A DNA stretch of 34,557 nt. Origin: an uncultured Parafilimonas sp. (GTDB lineage Bacteria > Bacteroidota > Bacteroidia > Chitinophagales > Chitinophagaceae). The position numbers and the translations under genes are program-made. Location: contig CALAGJ010000046.1 of assembly GCA_937892395.1 (NCBI GenBank), positions 1-34,557 of the forward strand, written 5' to 3'. Shown piece by piece: positions 9,201 through 16,129 of the stretch (position 1 is the first letter of the stretch; each line of letters starts with the position of its first letter). The notes under the pieces are model-generated. The model was not told the DNA's origin. It did no database searches and saw nothing but the letters and a program-made list of their open reading frames with translations.

Positions 9201-9265
9201 ACCTGCGCTATTAGTAAAAACAGCGGGCTGAGTAATAGCCATTTCAGCATTTGCTTTGTCGTCAT
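6212..9265 (-). CDS. SusC/RagA-family TonB-dependent outer membrane transporter
   Basis: The product has 1017 residues, typical for SusC. A signal peptide covers about residues 1-25 (LLLSPLFLLIAQVGWSQ). A CarboxypepD_reg-like domain follows (STVSGKVTDDKGAAIAGASVIVKGT, about 27-110), then the NEVVVVGYGTRKVKDATGSV stretch that marks the start of the SusC plug (about 105-235, with PLYVIDGVPVGG and ILKDASSAAIYGSRAANGVI). The remainder is a beta barrel ending FTFGLNLGF, with a terminal aromatic as expected for barrel insertion. No N-terminal STN domain is present, so anti-sigma signalling is unlikely. It imports its ligand with TonB-ExbBD energy together with the SusD just downstream. The LacI gene transcribed in the opposite direction is the likely regulator. 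Confidence 0.97.
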   Translation of the reverse strand: MTTKQMLKWLLLSPLFLLIAQVGWSQSTVSGKVTDDKGAAIAGASVIVKGTKTGTATDANGNFKITVPSGGVLVISSVGFGSMEVNANGDLNNIKLTTQNASLNEVVVVGYGTRKVKDATGSVAQITTKDFNKGVISSPEQLIQGRTPGVSITPSSGEPGAAPTITIRGTSSIRGNQEPLYVIDGVPVGGGGSVASAAGVEGNTTAKNPLIFLNPADIESITILKDASSAAIYGSRAANGVILVTTKNGKGGKPGFQFSATTGFANTASRYDLLNAQDFLLGSKAANIAGGTSEQDAAEAVANLDKGANTDWQDVIFRTGIQQSYNLSWGFGRKTNSLRLSGGYDDQNGTVENTGLKRFTIRGNYMQKLFEDKFKIETNVTYSNTKNSYGPISNNAGYQGSLIGAALQFNPTYPIYDQNGDFFDPGDNSRNPAEMLARFDDKDEINRILGNVSLSYDITKGLSLKGVLGYDNSKAERNSFADPRLPSGAYGGQIFIFNGNVNGTGIQDNGRATRQNLDYTSVLTEAYLTYDKTFSNGHVLNAVAGVSYQNFETEYASQFAWGLSTPVVKPEDPFIKDFDGFTNTISGVPDFQRNELQSGYIRVNYTIAEKYYLTGTFRGDGSSRFGENNKYGYFPAFAAKWRILNENFASKALGSVFNDLSIRANFGIIGSQDGIPNYAPLDYSQVYKGPNDTEPQRVYIWEGNPDLRWEQARTIGGAIDFSLVNNRVSGTVEYFNTRRKDLLYFAPIPGGYSASTYQWDNLPGYVINNGVEVSLNLKLISGSKFNWDVNYNMTFQKNEVVDLNQVVNTGVVNGQGLTGAYAQTIVDGSSLFTWKMPVFNGYDGNGNARYENGGADQLVGSALPTFFAGLTNTFTFGRLSASIFMNAVTGFKVYNNTANAVFLKGSLRNGRNVTYDVAESPESPINPGSVSTRFLENGDFLRISNVNISYAFNVNNKVIRSLSIFASGQNLALFTKYSGLDPEINVDKQINGIPSRGFDYTAFPPSRIFTFGLNLGF

Positions 9266-9402
9266 GTTCGAGCAGTTTTTAATTTAAAATGTAAAAATGA
9301 TTGATTATAAAAAAATTTTAATTTTTGTTTAATCTATTTGTTAAAATAAATTGAAGACTTTCAAAATTTAAAAATAGTTGCATGAATATCTAATTTCACT
9401 AA

Positions 9403-9425
9403 TGTGATTTTTTATATAAATCACA
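9403..9425. promoter_or_regulatory. Dyad TGTGATTT-N7-AAATCACA, candidate operator
   Basis: The two 8-base arms are perfect reverse complements separated by seven bases, about 140 bases upstream of the susC start. The arm ends resemble the half-sites of a CRP/FNR site, but the TGTGA-to-TCACA spacing is 13 rather than 6, so it is not a standard CRP site. It may be a regulator-binding site or a leader hairpin of susC. Confidence 0.4.
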
Positions 9426-9603
9426 ACTTTTTTTGAAATTTTATTAGAATAGTTTAATTCGTTAAAAATATTTGCAAACAATTCGTCAACTTGTGCATAA
9501 TATCTAGTTGAAACATTAAATCAATTATGCCATCATTAACTTGATAAAATTAACAATTTTTGTAAAAGATTTGTGTAAAAAAAACACATAAATATTCTAC
9601 ATC

Positions 9604-9614
9604 GTTTGCGAAAC
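9604..9614. promoter_or_regulatory. Candidate LacI-type operator
   Basis: GTTTGCGAAAC is a dyad with a central GCG, in keeping with the short palindromes bound by LacI-family proteins. It touches the -33 element of the regulator's own promoter, so binding could give autorepression. A related TTTGCAAA palindrome lies at 9471-9478. Function is inferred from position only. Confidence 0.3.
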
Positions 9615-9617
9615 TGT

Positions 9618-9646
9618 TTGCAGTGGAAAATTTTTTTATACCTTTA
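9618..9646 (+). promoter_or_regulatory. Promoter of the LacI-family regulator
   Basis: TTG at 9618-9620, 18 bases of spacer and TACCTTTA at 9639-9646 match the Bacteroidota pattern TTG-N18-19-TAnnTTTG except for the final A. The start codon at 9664 would leave a leader of only about 10 bases. Confidence 0.55.
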
Positions 9647-9663
9647 CCCCTAATAACATTGAA

Positions 9664-10659
9664 ATGAGAGAAGCGATTACGTTAAAAAAAATTGCCGAAA
9701 CCTTGAATATTAGTATAAGCACTGTTTCAAGGGCTTTAAAAAATCATCCGGATATATCCATAAAAACAAGGCAAAAAGTAAATGAATTAGCCACAGCTTT
9801 AGACTATGAGCCAAATGCCTATGCCATACAACTCAGAACAAACAAGAGCAATATTTTTGGTTTAATTGTTCCATCCGTATCACTCTTCTTTTATGATTCA
9901 TTTATTTCTTCGGTTGAAGAAGAATGCCGAAAAAGTGGTTATTCGTTGATTATTTTACAAACAAGTGATAACCCTGAAACTGAATTGGATAGCCTTCGCT
10001 TGTGCAGACAAAACAGGGTAAGCGGTATATTTATTTGTCTATCGCCAGAAACAAAAAACATTGAACCATTCCTAAAGTTGCCAAAACAGGACATTCCTTT
10101 AATATTTTTTGACAAAGTGCCCGATGAGGAGAATACCAATCGTGTAAGTCATGCGGATGCACAGGCTGCCAGATTAGCGGCGGAGGTTTTATTAGAGAAA
10201 AATAAAAAAAACATTCTTGCAATTTTTGGCAATGCAGATATGAGTATCACAAAACGTAGGCTCAATTCCTTTTCGGAGTTTATGCATCAAAAAGGAGCCG
10301 GGATTAAAGTTACTTATGTGAATGCAAATAATGCTCAAGAAGCAAATGATTGTACAAAAAAATATATTAGCGCAAAGAAAAAACCTGATGCCATTTTTTG
10401 TATGAGCGATGAAATTCTAACCGGAACGATGAAAGCCATTCAAAAAGCCGGGATAAAGATTCCGCAAGAAATGGGCATCCTTACCATGAGTAATGGTTTT
10501 ATTCCTGGTTTGTATCATCCCGAAGTGGATTTTGTAGAAACAAGTGGCTTCAAATTAGGTAAATTAGCCTTTACACAAATGATGGCTTGTGTAAATGGCA
10601 CCAAACTAAACCAAGAGCTTACTGTTGATTGCACTTATATTTCAGGTAGTTCCTTGTAA
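9664..10659 (+). CDS. LacI-family transcriptional regulator
   Basis: This 331-residue protein has an N-terminal LacI helix-turn-helix (TLKKIAETLNISISTVSRAL, about residues 6-25) followed by the hinge segment LATALDYEPNAYAIQLRTN. The rest is a periplasmic-binding-protein-like sensor domain (about 60-330) starting IFGLIVPSVSLFFYDSF and containing GIFICLSP and DAIFCMSDEILTGTMKA. In Bacteroidota such regulators often control carbohydrate-uptake loci. It is divergent from susC with about 400 bases between the starts, and candidate operators lie in that gap, so susCD is its likely target. The effector cannot be deduced. It converges with the HesB gene, leaving 29 bases. Confidence 0.93.
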   Translation: MREAITLKKIAETLNISISTVSRALKNHPDISIKTRQKVNELATALDYEPNAYAIQLRTNKSNIFGLIVPSVSLFFYDSFISSVEEECRKSGYSLIILQTSDNPETELDSLRLCRQNRVSGIFICLSPETKNIEPFLKLPKQDIPLIFFDKVPDEENTNRVSHADAQAARLAAEVLLEKNKKNILAIFGNADMSITKRRLNSFSEFMHQKGAGIKVTYVNANNAQEANDCTKKYISAKKKPDAIFCMSDEILTGTMKAIQKAGIKIPQEMGILTMSNGFIPGLYHPEVDFVETSGFKLGKLAFTQMMACVNGTKLNQELTVDCTYISGSSL

Positions 10660-10688
10660 TAAGACTAAAAATGATTAAGGTGCATATT

Positions 10689-11039
10689 TTAGACTGCAAA
10701 GCTTTCCCCACATCCACATGTACGACTTGCATTTGGGTTTTTAAAATGGAAACCTTTGCCAGATAGACCATCTGAAAAGTCGAGTTCAGTATTTACTAAA
10801 TACAAAAAACTTTTTAGGTCTGTTACTAAGCGGGTACCATCCACATCAAAAATTTGGTCCATGGGCTTCATTTCATTGTCAAAATCCAATTGATATGTTA
10901 AACCTGAACACCCTCCGCCAACTACAGAAACGCGTAAAAAATAAGCAGCATCATTTTCAATACCTGCTTGCAGCATTAAAGACTGAATTTTTGCTTTCGC
11001 TTTTTCGGTAATGGTTATTCCGTTATCTGCATCTGTCAT
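10689..11039 (-). CDS. IscA/HesB-type iron-sulfur cluster assembly protein
   Basis: The 116-residue product is an A-type carrier that accepts Fe-S clusters from a scaffold and hands them to apo-proteins in the cytoplasm. The three conserved cysteines are present: Cys44 in GGGCSGLTYQL and Cys108/Cys110 in the terminal RTCGCGESF motif. The length is normal for the family. It starts 35 bases after the cysteine desulfurase gene ends on the same strand, so the two probably form an Fe-S assembly operon. IscA, SufA and ErpA types cannot be told apart from sequence alone. Confidence 0.93.
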   Translation of the reverse strand: MTDADNGITITEKAKAKIQSLMLQAGIENDAAYFLRVSVVGGGCSGLTYQLDFDNEMKPMDQIFDVDGTRLVTDLKSFLYLVNTELDFSDGLSGKGFHFKNPNASRTCGCGESFAV

Positions 11040-11074
11040 AAAATAGATTCATTGCAAAACTAAAACAATCCGCT

Positions 11075-12229
11075 TTAGATAATGTTTTCAAGTTTAGATA
11101 TCTCATCATATATCACAGCATTGGCCATTTCAATATCCGCAGCAGTTGTATAACGACCCAAACTAAATCGAATCGAGTTTTTAGCATCCACATCGCTAAG
11201 GCCCATTGCCTTCAATACATGACTTGGTTGGGGTGAAGCGGAGGTACATGCTGAACCCGAAGCAACTGCAAGCCGGCTGCTGATCCCAGTTAGTAGTCTG
11301 CCCGGTATCACATTTTGAAAACATATATTTGAAACATGTGAGATTCTATTGGAGTTTTTGCCATTTATATACGCTTGGTTATTTTTCAACAAATTGGTTT
11401 CGAGCTGATTTCTTAATAACATAATTCTTTTAGGTTCTTGCACTAAAAAATTTGAAGCTAAAGAGCTGGCAGCACCAATGCCCACAATACCGGGCACATT
11501 TAAAGTACCGCTTCTGAATCCTCTTTCATGACCACCACCATGTAAAATTGCAGTTAGATTAACTCTTGGTTTTTTCCGCTTATGATAGAGCATGCCTACT
11601 CCTTTTGGTCCATAAAATTTATGAGCGCTAAAACAAAGTAAATCAATTTTTGAAGTTTCCACATCAACAGGAATTTTACCTACTGCCTGAGTGGCATCAC
11701 AAAAAAATAAGACTTGGTTTGCTCTACATATTTCGCCTATTGTATCTATTGGATGTATAACACCTGTTTCATTGTTGACATACATCAATACAACCATCAA
11801 AGTATCTTTTCTGATTAATTGCTTTAATTGTACTAAATCAATTTCGCCGTTATGATTAACAGGAAGTAGTGATATTTCTGCCCCTTTTTTATCTAGGTAT
11901 GAACAAGTGTCTACAACTGCTTTATGCTCAGTGGCACAGGTGATGATATGTTTTTTTTCGCCTCTATACCATTCAAACAAACCTTTTATGGCAAGATTGA
12001 TAGATTCTGTAGCCCCTGATGTAAAAATGATTTCTTCTTTAGTAGCATTGATAAGTTCTGCCACTTGCTCTCTGGCTAAATCAATTGCTGATGCAGCCTG
12101 CCATCCATAGGCATGATTACTACTGGATGCATTTCCAAATGATGTGGTAAACCAAGGCAACATTTTTTCAAGAACGATATCATCCACAGGAGTGGTAGCA
12201 TTATAATCTAAATAAATAATTTCTTTCAT
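11075..12229 (-). CDS. Cysteine desulfurase (NifS/IscS family)
   Basis: A pyridoxal-phosphate enzyme that turns L-cysteine into L-alanine and passes the sulfur as an enzyme persulfide to Fe-S assembly or other thiolation pathways. Starting at the internal methionine of MKEIIYLDYNATTP gives 384 residues and the normal family N-terminus; the longer frame up to 12283 adds 18 unconserved residues and would overlap the promoter area of the divergent epimerase gene. Key residues: His102 (TEHKAV), the PLP lysine Lys204 (SAHKFYGPKG) and the sulfur-carrying Cys328 (SGSACTS, class I loop). It sits 35 bases upstream of the HesB-type gene, which supports a role in Fe-S assembly. Confidence 0.95.
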   Translation of the reverse strand: MKEIIYLDYNATTPVDDIVLEKMLPWFTTSFGNASSSNHAYGWQAASAIDLAREQVAELINATKEEIIFTSGATESINLAIKGLFEWYRGEKKHIITCATEHKAVVDTCSYLDKKGAEISLLPVNHNGEIDLVQLKQLIRKDTLMVVLMYVNNETGVIHPIDTIGEICRANQVLFFCDATQAVGKIPVDVETSKIDLLCFSAHKFYGPKGVGMLYHKRKKPRVNLTAILHGGGHERGFRSGTLNVPGIVGIGAASSLASNFLVQEPKRIMLLRNQLETNLLKNNQAYINGKNSNRISHVSNICFQNVIPGRLLTGISSRLAVASGSACTSASPQPSHVLKAMGLSDVDAKNSIRFSLGRYTTAADIEMANAVIYDEISKLENII

Positions 12230-12291
12230 CCCTGTGTAAAAGTAGAATGTCTTTTGCATTTTGTCGAATATTGCAAACAGCATTTATAATT

Positions 12292-12693
12292 ATGAAACAA
12301 GTAGAGCATATTGGAATAGCAGTCAAAGATTTAAAAGCAAGCATAGAAGTGTATGAAAAACTGATGAATACCACTTGTTATAAGCAAGAAAGGGTAGAAA
12401 GTGAACATGTAGAAACTGCTTTTTTTAAAACAGGTGAAACAAAAATTGAGTTATTACAAAGTCTTACCGATGACGGTATAATAGCTCGCTTTATTGAAAA
12501 AAAGGGGGAAGGACTACATCATATTGCATTTGAAGTAGATGACATTTTTATTGAGATGAAACGCTTGCAGGAAGAAGGCTTTGTATTGCTCAATGAACAG
12601 CCAAAAATAGGTGCTGATCATAAACTCATTTGTTTTCTACATCCCAAACAAACCAATGGTGTACTTATAGAAATTTGCCAAGATAGAGGTTAG
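12292..12693 (+). CDS. mce: Methylmalonyl-CoA epimerase
   Basis: The 133-residue protein has the vicinal-oxygen-chelate (glyoxalase) fold with two beta-alpha-beta-beta-beta units: VEHIGIAVKDLKASIEVYEKL at the start and GLHHIAFEVDDIFIEMKRL in the second half. Metal-ligand histidines and the acidic residue of LIEICQ near the end agree with the family. The enzyme interconverts (2S)- and (2R)-methylmalonyl-CoA in the propionate/succinate route, which is widespread in Bacteroidota. The start at 12292 is chosen because the extra residues encoded from 12247 are not conserved and precede the family N-terminus. Its stop ends at 12693, directly against the rnc stop on the other strand. Confidence 0.9.
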   Translation: MKQVEHIGIAVKDLKASIEVYEKLMNTTCYKQERVESEHVETAFFKTGETKIELLQSLTDDGIIARFIEKKGEGLHHIAFEVDDIFIEMKRLQEEGFVLLNEQPKIGADHKLICFLHPKQTNGVLIEICQDRG

Positions 12694-13401
12694 TTACAAA
12701 TCAAGTTTTTCAACTGCTAACTGAGCAGCTATCTGGCTGGCATCCTTCTTATTAAATCCTTTTCCTTCAGCTATGTACTCTCCTTCCAATACAACCGCTA
12801 TCTTAAAAATGCGTCGTCCGGATTCTAATTTTTCTTCTAAGGTTTGAAATTCAAGGCTTTTGCCATTTTTATTTGCCCATCCAATCAGTTTATTTTTGAG
12901 ATTGATATTTATCAACTCTAGGTCGTCCATAAAAAGATGAGGGATGATAATGCTATTTACAACCCATTTTTTGGTTTTGATATAGCCTTTATCCAAATAA
13001 ACAGCGCCAATAATTGCTTCCAAGGTGTTTCCAAAAATCTGGCTACTTTTTAAGGAAGTATCAAACTTGTTGTATTGGGTTAATTTTTTTAGACCCATTT
13101 TAAGGGCTATATCGTTGAGTTGTTGGCGATTAACCATTTTGCTTCTCATTTCTGTGAGAAAGCCTTCTCCCTTGTAGGGATATTTTTTGAAGAGATAATC
13201 AGCAACGATGGCACTAAGTACCGCGTCTCCTAAGTACTCTAATCTTTCATTATTCTCCCCTGCCAATTCTTTTATTGAGCGGTGGCTTAATGCAGATTCA
13301 TATAAAGCCATATTCCCAGGTTTAATTCCCAAGAAATTAATCAACTGTTTTTTAAAATCTTGATTATTGGCAGGCTCAAATAGAAACCGGAAAATTTTCA
13401 C
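12694..13401 (-). CDS. rnc: Ribonuclease III
   Basis: RNase III cuts double-stranded RNA, matures rRNA precursors and processes structured mRNAs. The signature NERLEYLGDAVLS carries Glu52, Glu55 and Asp59, and the second acidic site lies in FGNTLEAIIGAVYLD. A double-stranded-RNA-binding domain covers about the last 70 residues (NKLIGWANKNGKSLEFQ to KKDASQIAAQLAVEKL). The product is 235 residues, near the usual 225-250. The start codon is GTG (CAC on the plus strand at 13399-13401), four bases after the fabF stop, so translation is probably coupled. Its 3' end abuts the convergent mce with no gap. Confidence 0.96.
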   Translation of the reverse strand: MKIFRFLFEPANNQDFKKQLINFLGIKPGNMALYESALSHRSIKELAGENNERLEYLGDAVLSAIVADYLFKKYPYKGEGFLTEMRSKMVNRQQLNDIALKMGLKKLTQYNKFDTSLKSSQIFGNTLEAIIGAVYLDKGYIKTKKWVVNSIIIPHLFMDDLELININLKNKLIGWANKNGKSLEFQTLEEKLESGRRIFKIAVVLEGEYIAEGKGFNKKDASQIAAQLAVEKLDL

Positions 13402-13405
13402 ACGG

Positions 13406-14659
13406 TCAAGCTATATATTTTTTTACGATAATACATGCATTATGTCCTCCAAAACCAAAGTTATTATTGAGGGCAGCACGTACAGTGCGCTTTTGAGGCT
13501 TATTGAAAGTAAAATTTATCCTACTATCAAACGCCGGATCGTCAGTAAAGTGGTTTATTGTTGGTGGAACAATATCTTCCTCAACACTTTTTATACAGGC
13601 TATGGCTTCAATAACCCCTGCTGCGCCTAAGCAATGACCCGTCATTGATTTTGTACTACTGATATTGATATCGTTTAGATGTTCCCCAAAAATCTCTTGT
13701 ATAGCTTTTACTTCGGCAATATCACCCAATTCTGTAGAAGTACCATGTGCATTTATATAATCAATATCACCGGGATTCATTCCTGCATCTTCTAAAGTTA
13801 ATCTCATTACATTTTTCGCTCCCAAGCCTTCTGGGTGTGGGGCTGTAATATGGTAAGCATCTGCACTTGCTCCGCAGCCTGCTACTTCAGCATATATTTT
13901 TGCGCCTCGTGCCAATGCATGATCCAAAGTTTCTAATACTAAAGCACCTGCTCCTTCACCAAGTACAAAACCATCTCTATCTTTATCATAAGGACGGCTG
14001 GCTGTTTCAGGGCTGTCATTTCTTTCACTCAGTGCACGCAATGCGTTAAAACCGCCTACTCCTGCATAGGAAACAACTGCTTCACCGCCACCTGTCACCA
14101 TCACATCAGCTTTGTTTAACCTCATGTGATATACAGCTTCAATTATTGCATTTGTACTTGTAGCACAAGCACTTGATACACAAAAATTTGGCCCTAAGAA
14201 TCCATGCTTGATGGAAATGTGTCCAGCAGCAATATCGGGTATTAATTTTGGTATAAAGAATGGCGTAAATCGTGGGGTACCATCTCCTTTGGCAAAGTCA
14301 TAAACTTCATTTTGAAAAGTAATGAATCCACCAATACCACTTCCGAAAATAACACCAGCCCTATCTGGCGCCACATTTTCAACTGAAATACCTGCATCCT
14401 TTACTGCCTGATCTGCGGCTGCTATGGACAACATTGTATATCGATCTAATTTTCGTGCATCCTTTTTATCCATATAAAGTTGTGGATCAAAATTCTTCAC
14501 CTCACATGCAAATCGTGTTCTAAACTTTTCAGCATTGAATAAAGTTATTGGCCCGGCGCCAGCAACCCCATTTAATAAATTATTCCAATATTCTTCTAAG
14601 TTATTACCAATTGGGGTTACTGCACCCATTCCTGTAACAACGATTCGCTTGTACTGCAT
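13406..14659 (-). CDS. fabF: Beta-ketoacyl-ACP synthase II
   Basis: FabF condenses malonyl-ACP with acyl-ACP in fatty acid elongation. The 417-residue protein begins MQYKRIVVTGMGAVTPIGN; a longer frame to 14707 adds 16 unconserved residues that overlap the acpP-fabF hairpin and is not favoured. The active-site Cys165 is in VSSACATS, and the two histidines of the Cys-His-His triad are in NAHGTSTELGD and SMTGHCLGAAG. It is the middle gene of acpP-fabF-rnc, a conserved bacterial order. The hairpin upstream suggests that fabF and rnc are transcribed by partial read-through from acpP. Confidence 0.97.
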   Translation of the reverse strand: MQYKRIVVTGMGAVTPIGNNLEEYWNNLLNGVAGAGPITLFNAEKFRTRFACEVKNFDPQLYMDKKDARKLDRYTMLSIAAADQAVKDAGISVENVAPDRAGVIFGSGIGGFITFQNEVYDFAKGDGTPRFTPFFIPKLIPDIAAGHISIKHGFLGPNFCVSSACATSTNAIIEAVYHMRLNKADVMVTGGGEAVVSYAGVGGFNALRALSERNDSPETASRPYDKDRDGFVLGEGAGALVLETLDHALARGAKIYAEVAGCGASADAYHITAPHPEGLGAKNVMRLTLEDAGMNPGDIDYINAHGTSTELGDIAEVKAIQEIFGEHLNDINISSTKSMTGHCLGAAGVIEAIACIKSVEEDIVPPTINHFTDDPAFDSRINFTFNKPQKRTVRAALNNNFGFGGHNACIIVKKYIA

Positions 14660-14678
14660 AATTATAATTAGATCATTG

Positions 14679-14723
14679 AAAAAAAATCCGTCTATGCGAG
14701 GATACATCCAGCAAAGACGGATT
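14679..14723 (-). terminator. Terminator-like hairpin between acpP and fabF
   Basis: Read on the minus strand, AATCCGTCT and AGACGGATT form a 9-bp stem over a 21-base loop, followed by a run of T (plus-strand A 14679-14686). It has the layout of an intrinsic terminator inside the acpP-fabF operon and would lower fabF/rnc output relative to acpP. Confidence 0.7.
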
Positions 14724-14744
14724 AACTATTGTGCAAGGTAAAAA

Positions 14745-14981
14745 TTACTTGGCGTGCTCTTCTAAATAAGAAATAGCCTGACCTACATTTGTAATAGTTT
14801 CGGCTTGCTCATCCGGGATAGAGATGTTGAATTCTTTTTCAAACTCCATAATTAACTCTACTGTATCCAGAGAGTCTGCACCCAAATCATTTGTAAAAGA
14901 AGCTTCTGTTGTTACTTCGGCTTCATCAACGCCTAATTTGTCAATGATGATTTTTTTGACCCTTGATGCGATGTCTGACAT
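14745..14981 (-). CDS. acpP: Acyl carrier protein
   Basis: The 78-residue acidic protein carries growing acyl chains during fatty acid synthesis. The phosphopantetheine attachment motif GADSLDTVELIMEFE places the modified serine at Ser37. The length and the all-helical acidic composition are standard. It is the first gene of the acpP-fabF-rnc unit, has a good promoter 23 bases upstream, and is followed by a terminator-like hairpin, in line with ACP being made in large excess over FabF. Confidence 0.98.
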   Translation of the reverse strand: MSDIASRVKKIIIDKLGVDEAEVTTEASFTNDLGADSLDTVELIMEFEKEFNISIPDEQAETITNVGQAISYLEEHAK

Positions 14982-15003
14982 TTTTAAAATTTTTGTTCAG
15001 GCG

Positions 15004-15032
15004 CAAAAATAGAATTTTTCGTTAAAAAGCAA
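15004..15032 (-). promoter_or_regulatory. Promoter of acpP
   Basis: On the minus strand, TTG (plus 15030-15032), an 18-base spacer and TATTTTTG (plus 15004-15011) match the Bacteroidota TTG-N18-19-TAnnTTTG promoter fully. The acpP start codon is 22 bases beyond the -7 box. Confidence 0.75.
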
Positions 15033-15127
15033 TATTTCATTGAATTTTTGTTTTGGCACCGAATGTTTCTCAGCTCATTTTATTTCTAAAACAAGATTAT
15101 TGGAAAAAAATATTACTTTCCCACCCT

Positions 15128-15556
15128 ATGCCAATAAAACTGATTGATCACGGTTCAAAGGAATATCAACAAATGGTTGATCTCAGACTTCAATTATTGA
15201 GGAAGCCTCTGGGTCTTAGCTTTTCTGATGAAGAGTTAGTAAAAGAAAAGAGTGATTTTCACATTGGTTTTTTTGAAGAAAAAAAATTAGAAGGCTGCTG
15301 TATGCTTACAGAAACTGCTCCAAAAACCCTTCGACTTCGTCAAATGGCCGTAATCAGTGGTTTACAAGGCAAGGGCATTGGGAGGTCAATCATGCAATTT
15401 GCAGAAAATGTAGCCAGAGACATGGGTTATAAAAAGATGACTATGCATGCAAGAAAAAATGCAATCGGGTTTTATGAGAAATTAGGCTATAAAATTTGTG
15501 GAGATGAATTCCTCGAAGTTACAATACCCCATGTGGTAATGGAAAAAATGCTTTAG
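15128..15556 (+). CDS. GNAT-family N-acetyltransferase
   Basis: The product, read from the methionine of MPIKLIDHGSKEYQQMV, has 142 residues. The frame is open up to 15053 but those 25 extra residues do not look like a GNAT start. The acetyl-CoA-binding motif A is visible as RQMAVISGLQGKGIG (pyrophosphate loop QGKGIG), followed by a helix and the motif B region KKMTMHARKNAIGFYEKLGY, typical of GNAT enzymes. The acceptor is unknown; a small-molecule amine or a protein N-terminus are both possible. It is a lone gene, divergent from acpP and convergent with the YcxB-like gene. Confidence 0.85.
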   Translation: MPIKLIDHGSKEYQQMVDLRLQLLRKPLGLSFSDEELVKEKSDFHIGFFEEKKLEGCCMLTETAPKTLRLRQMAVISGLQGKGIGRSIMQFAENVARDMGYKKMTMHARKNAIGFYEKLGYKICGDEFLEVTIPHVVMEKML

Positions 15557-15647
15557 AGATTGCAAAAGTCAAACCTAATGAAATTTGTGTCTTCAAACGA
15601 ATGAAAAGACATTTTCCTAGTAAAAAAAATCTCAATCTTTACTCCAT

Positions 15648-16124
15648 TTATTTTTTTATATTCCTATTAATCATTTTCCTTAAATCAGGTAATTCATTGG
15701 CTATTACAGGCTCTTTTGGAACAAGAAAAAAAGATTTTGCTGAAAAGTACAAATGAAAAAATTCAGGGCTTTCATAAAATTTTTGAAACTGGTTCCAGTC
15801 CCATCTCATATCCCCTCTATTGTTTTCTAATAGAACGCTGTCATCAGAAAAAGAAATTGAAAATTTTTCCTGAAATGTACTGGCTCGTTTGTAAATACTC
15901 CAAGGTAAAATAAACCAACAGGAAATAATAAAAAACAACCAGACTATACTTCCTAATAAAAATGGTTCCGGTCTTATAATGCCTGTAAAATATAGAACTG
16001 CTGACAATACATCAAATGCAAGAATAATAATCAAGGTTACCTTTATATCTGTTTGCCAAATAAAATGAAAACGCAGTGCCTGAATGACTTTTTTCTTATC
16101 ATAAGAAAATGAAAAACGAATCAT
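15648..16124 (-). CDS. YcxB-like membrane protein
   Basis: This 158-residue protein has two hydrophobic segments at about residues 30-48 (TLIIILAFDVLSAVLYFTG) and 57-78 (LGSIVWLFFIISCWFILPW). A short soluble domain follows, with the pattern FSISFSDDSVLLENNRGDMRWDW and then FYLVP-like FFLVPKE, as in the YcxB-like C-terminal domain. The family has no established function. It begins five bases after the phosphatase gene ends on the same strand, so the two are co-transcribed, but a functional link is not evident. Confidence 0.7.
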   Translation of the reverse strand: MIRFSFSYDKKKVIQALRFHFIWQTDIKVTLIIILAFDVLSAVLYFTGIIRPEPFLLGSIVWLFFIISCWFILPWSIYKRASTFQEKFSISFSDDSVLLENNRGDMRWDWNQFQKFYESPEFFHLYFSAKSFFLVPKEPVIANELPDLRKMINRNIKK

Positions 16125-16129
16125 AGTTT

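Larger units (their letters stand above)
9266..9663. promoter_or_regulatory. Divergent control region between susC and the lacI-type gene
   Basis: This gap of about 400 bases is very AT-rich and has no reading frame of note. It holds a 23-base dyad at 9403-9425, a TTTGCAAA palindrome at 9471-9478, a GTTTGCGAAAC dyad at 9604-9614 and the promoter of the regulator at 9618-9646. No convincing -7/-33 pair was found for susC on the minus strand. Confidence 0.7.

Noticed and set aside
9403..9425. CRP binding site
   Set aside because: The half-sites TGTGA and TCACA are 13 bases apart instead of 6, so a standard CRP site does not fit; kept only as a generic dyad.
12247..12291. Upstream start for methylmalonyl-CoA epimerase
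   Set aside because: The added 15 residues are not family-like and overlap the region needed for the divergent cysteine desulfurase promoter; the ATG at 12292 gives the normal N-terminus.
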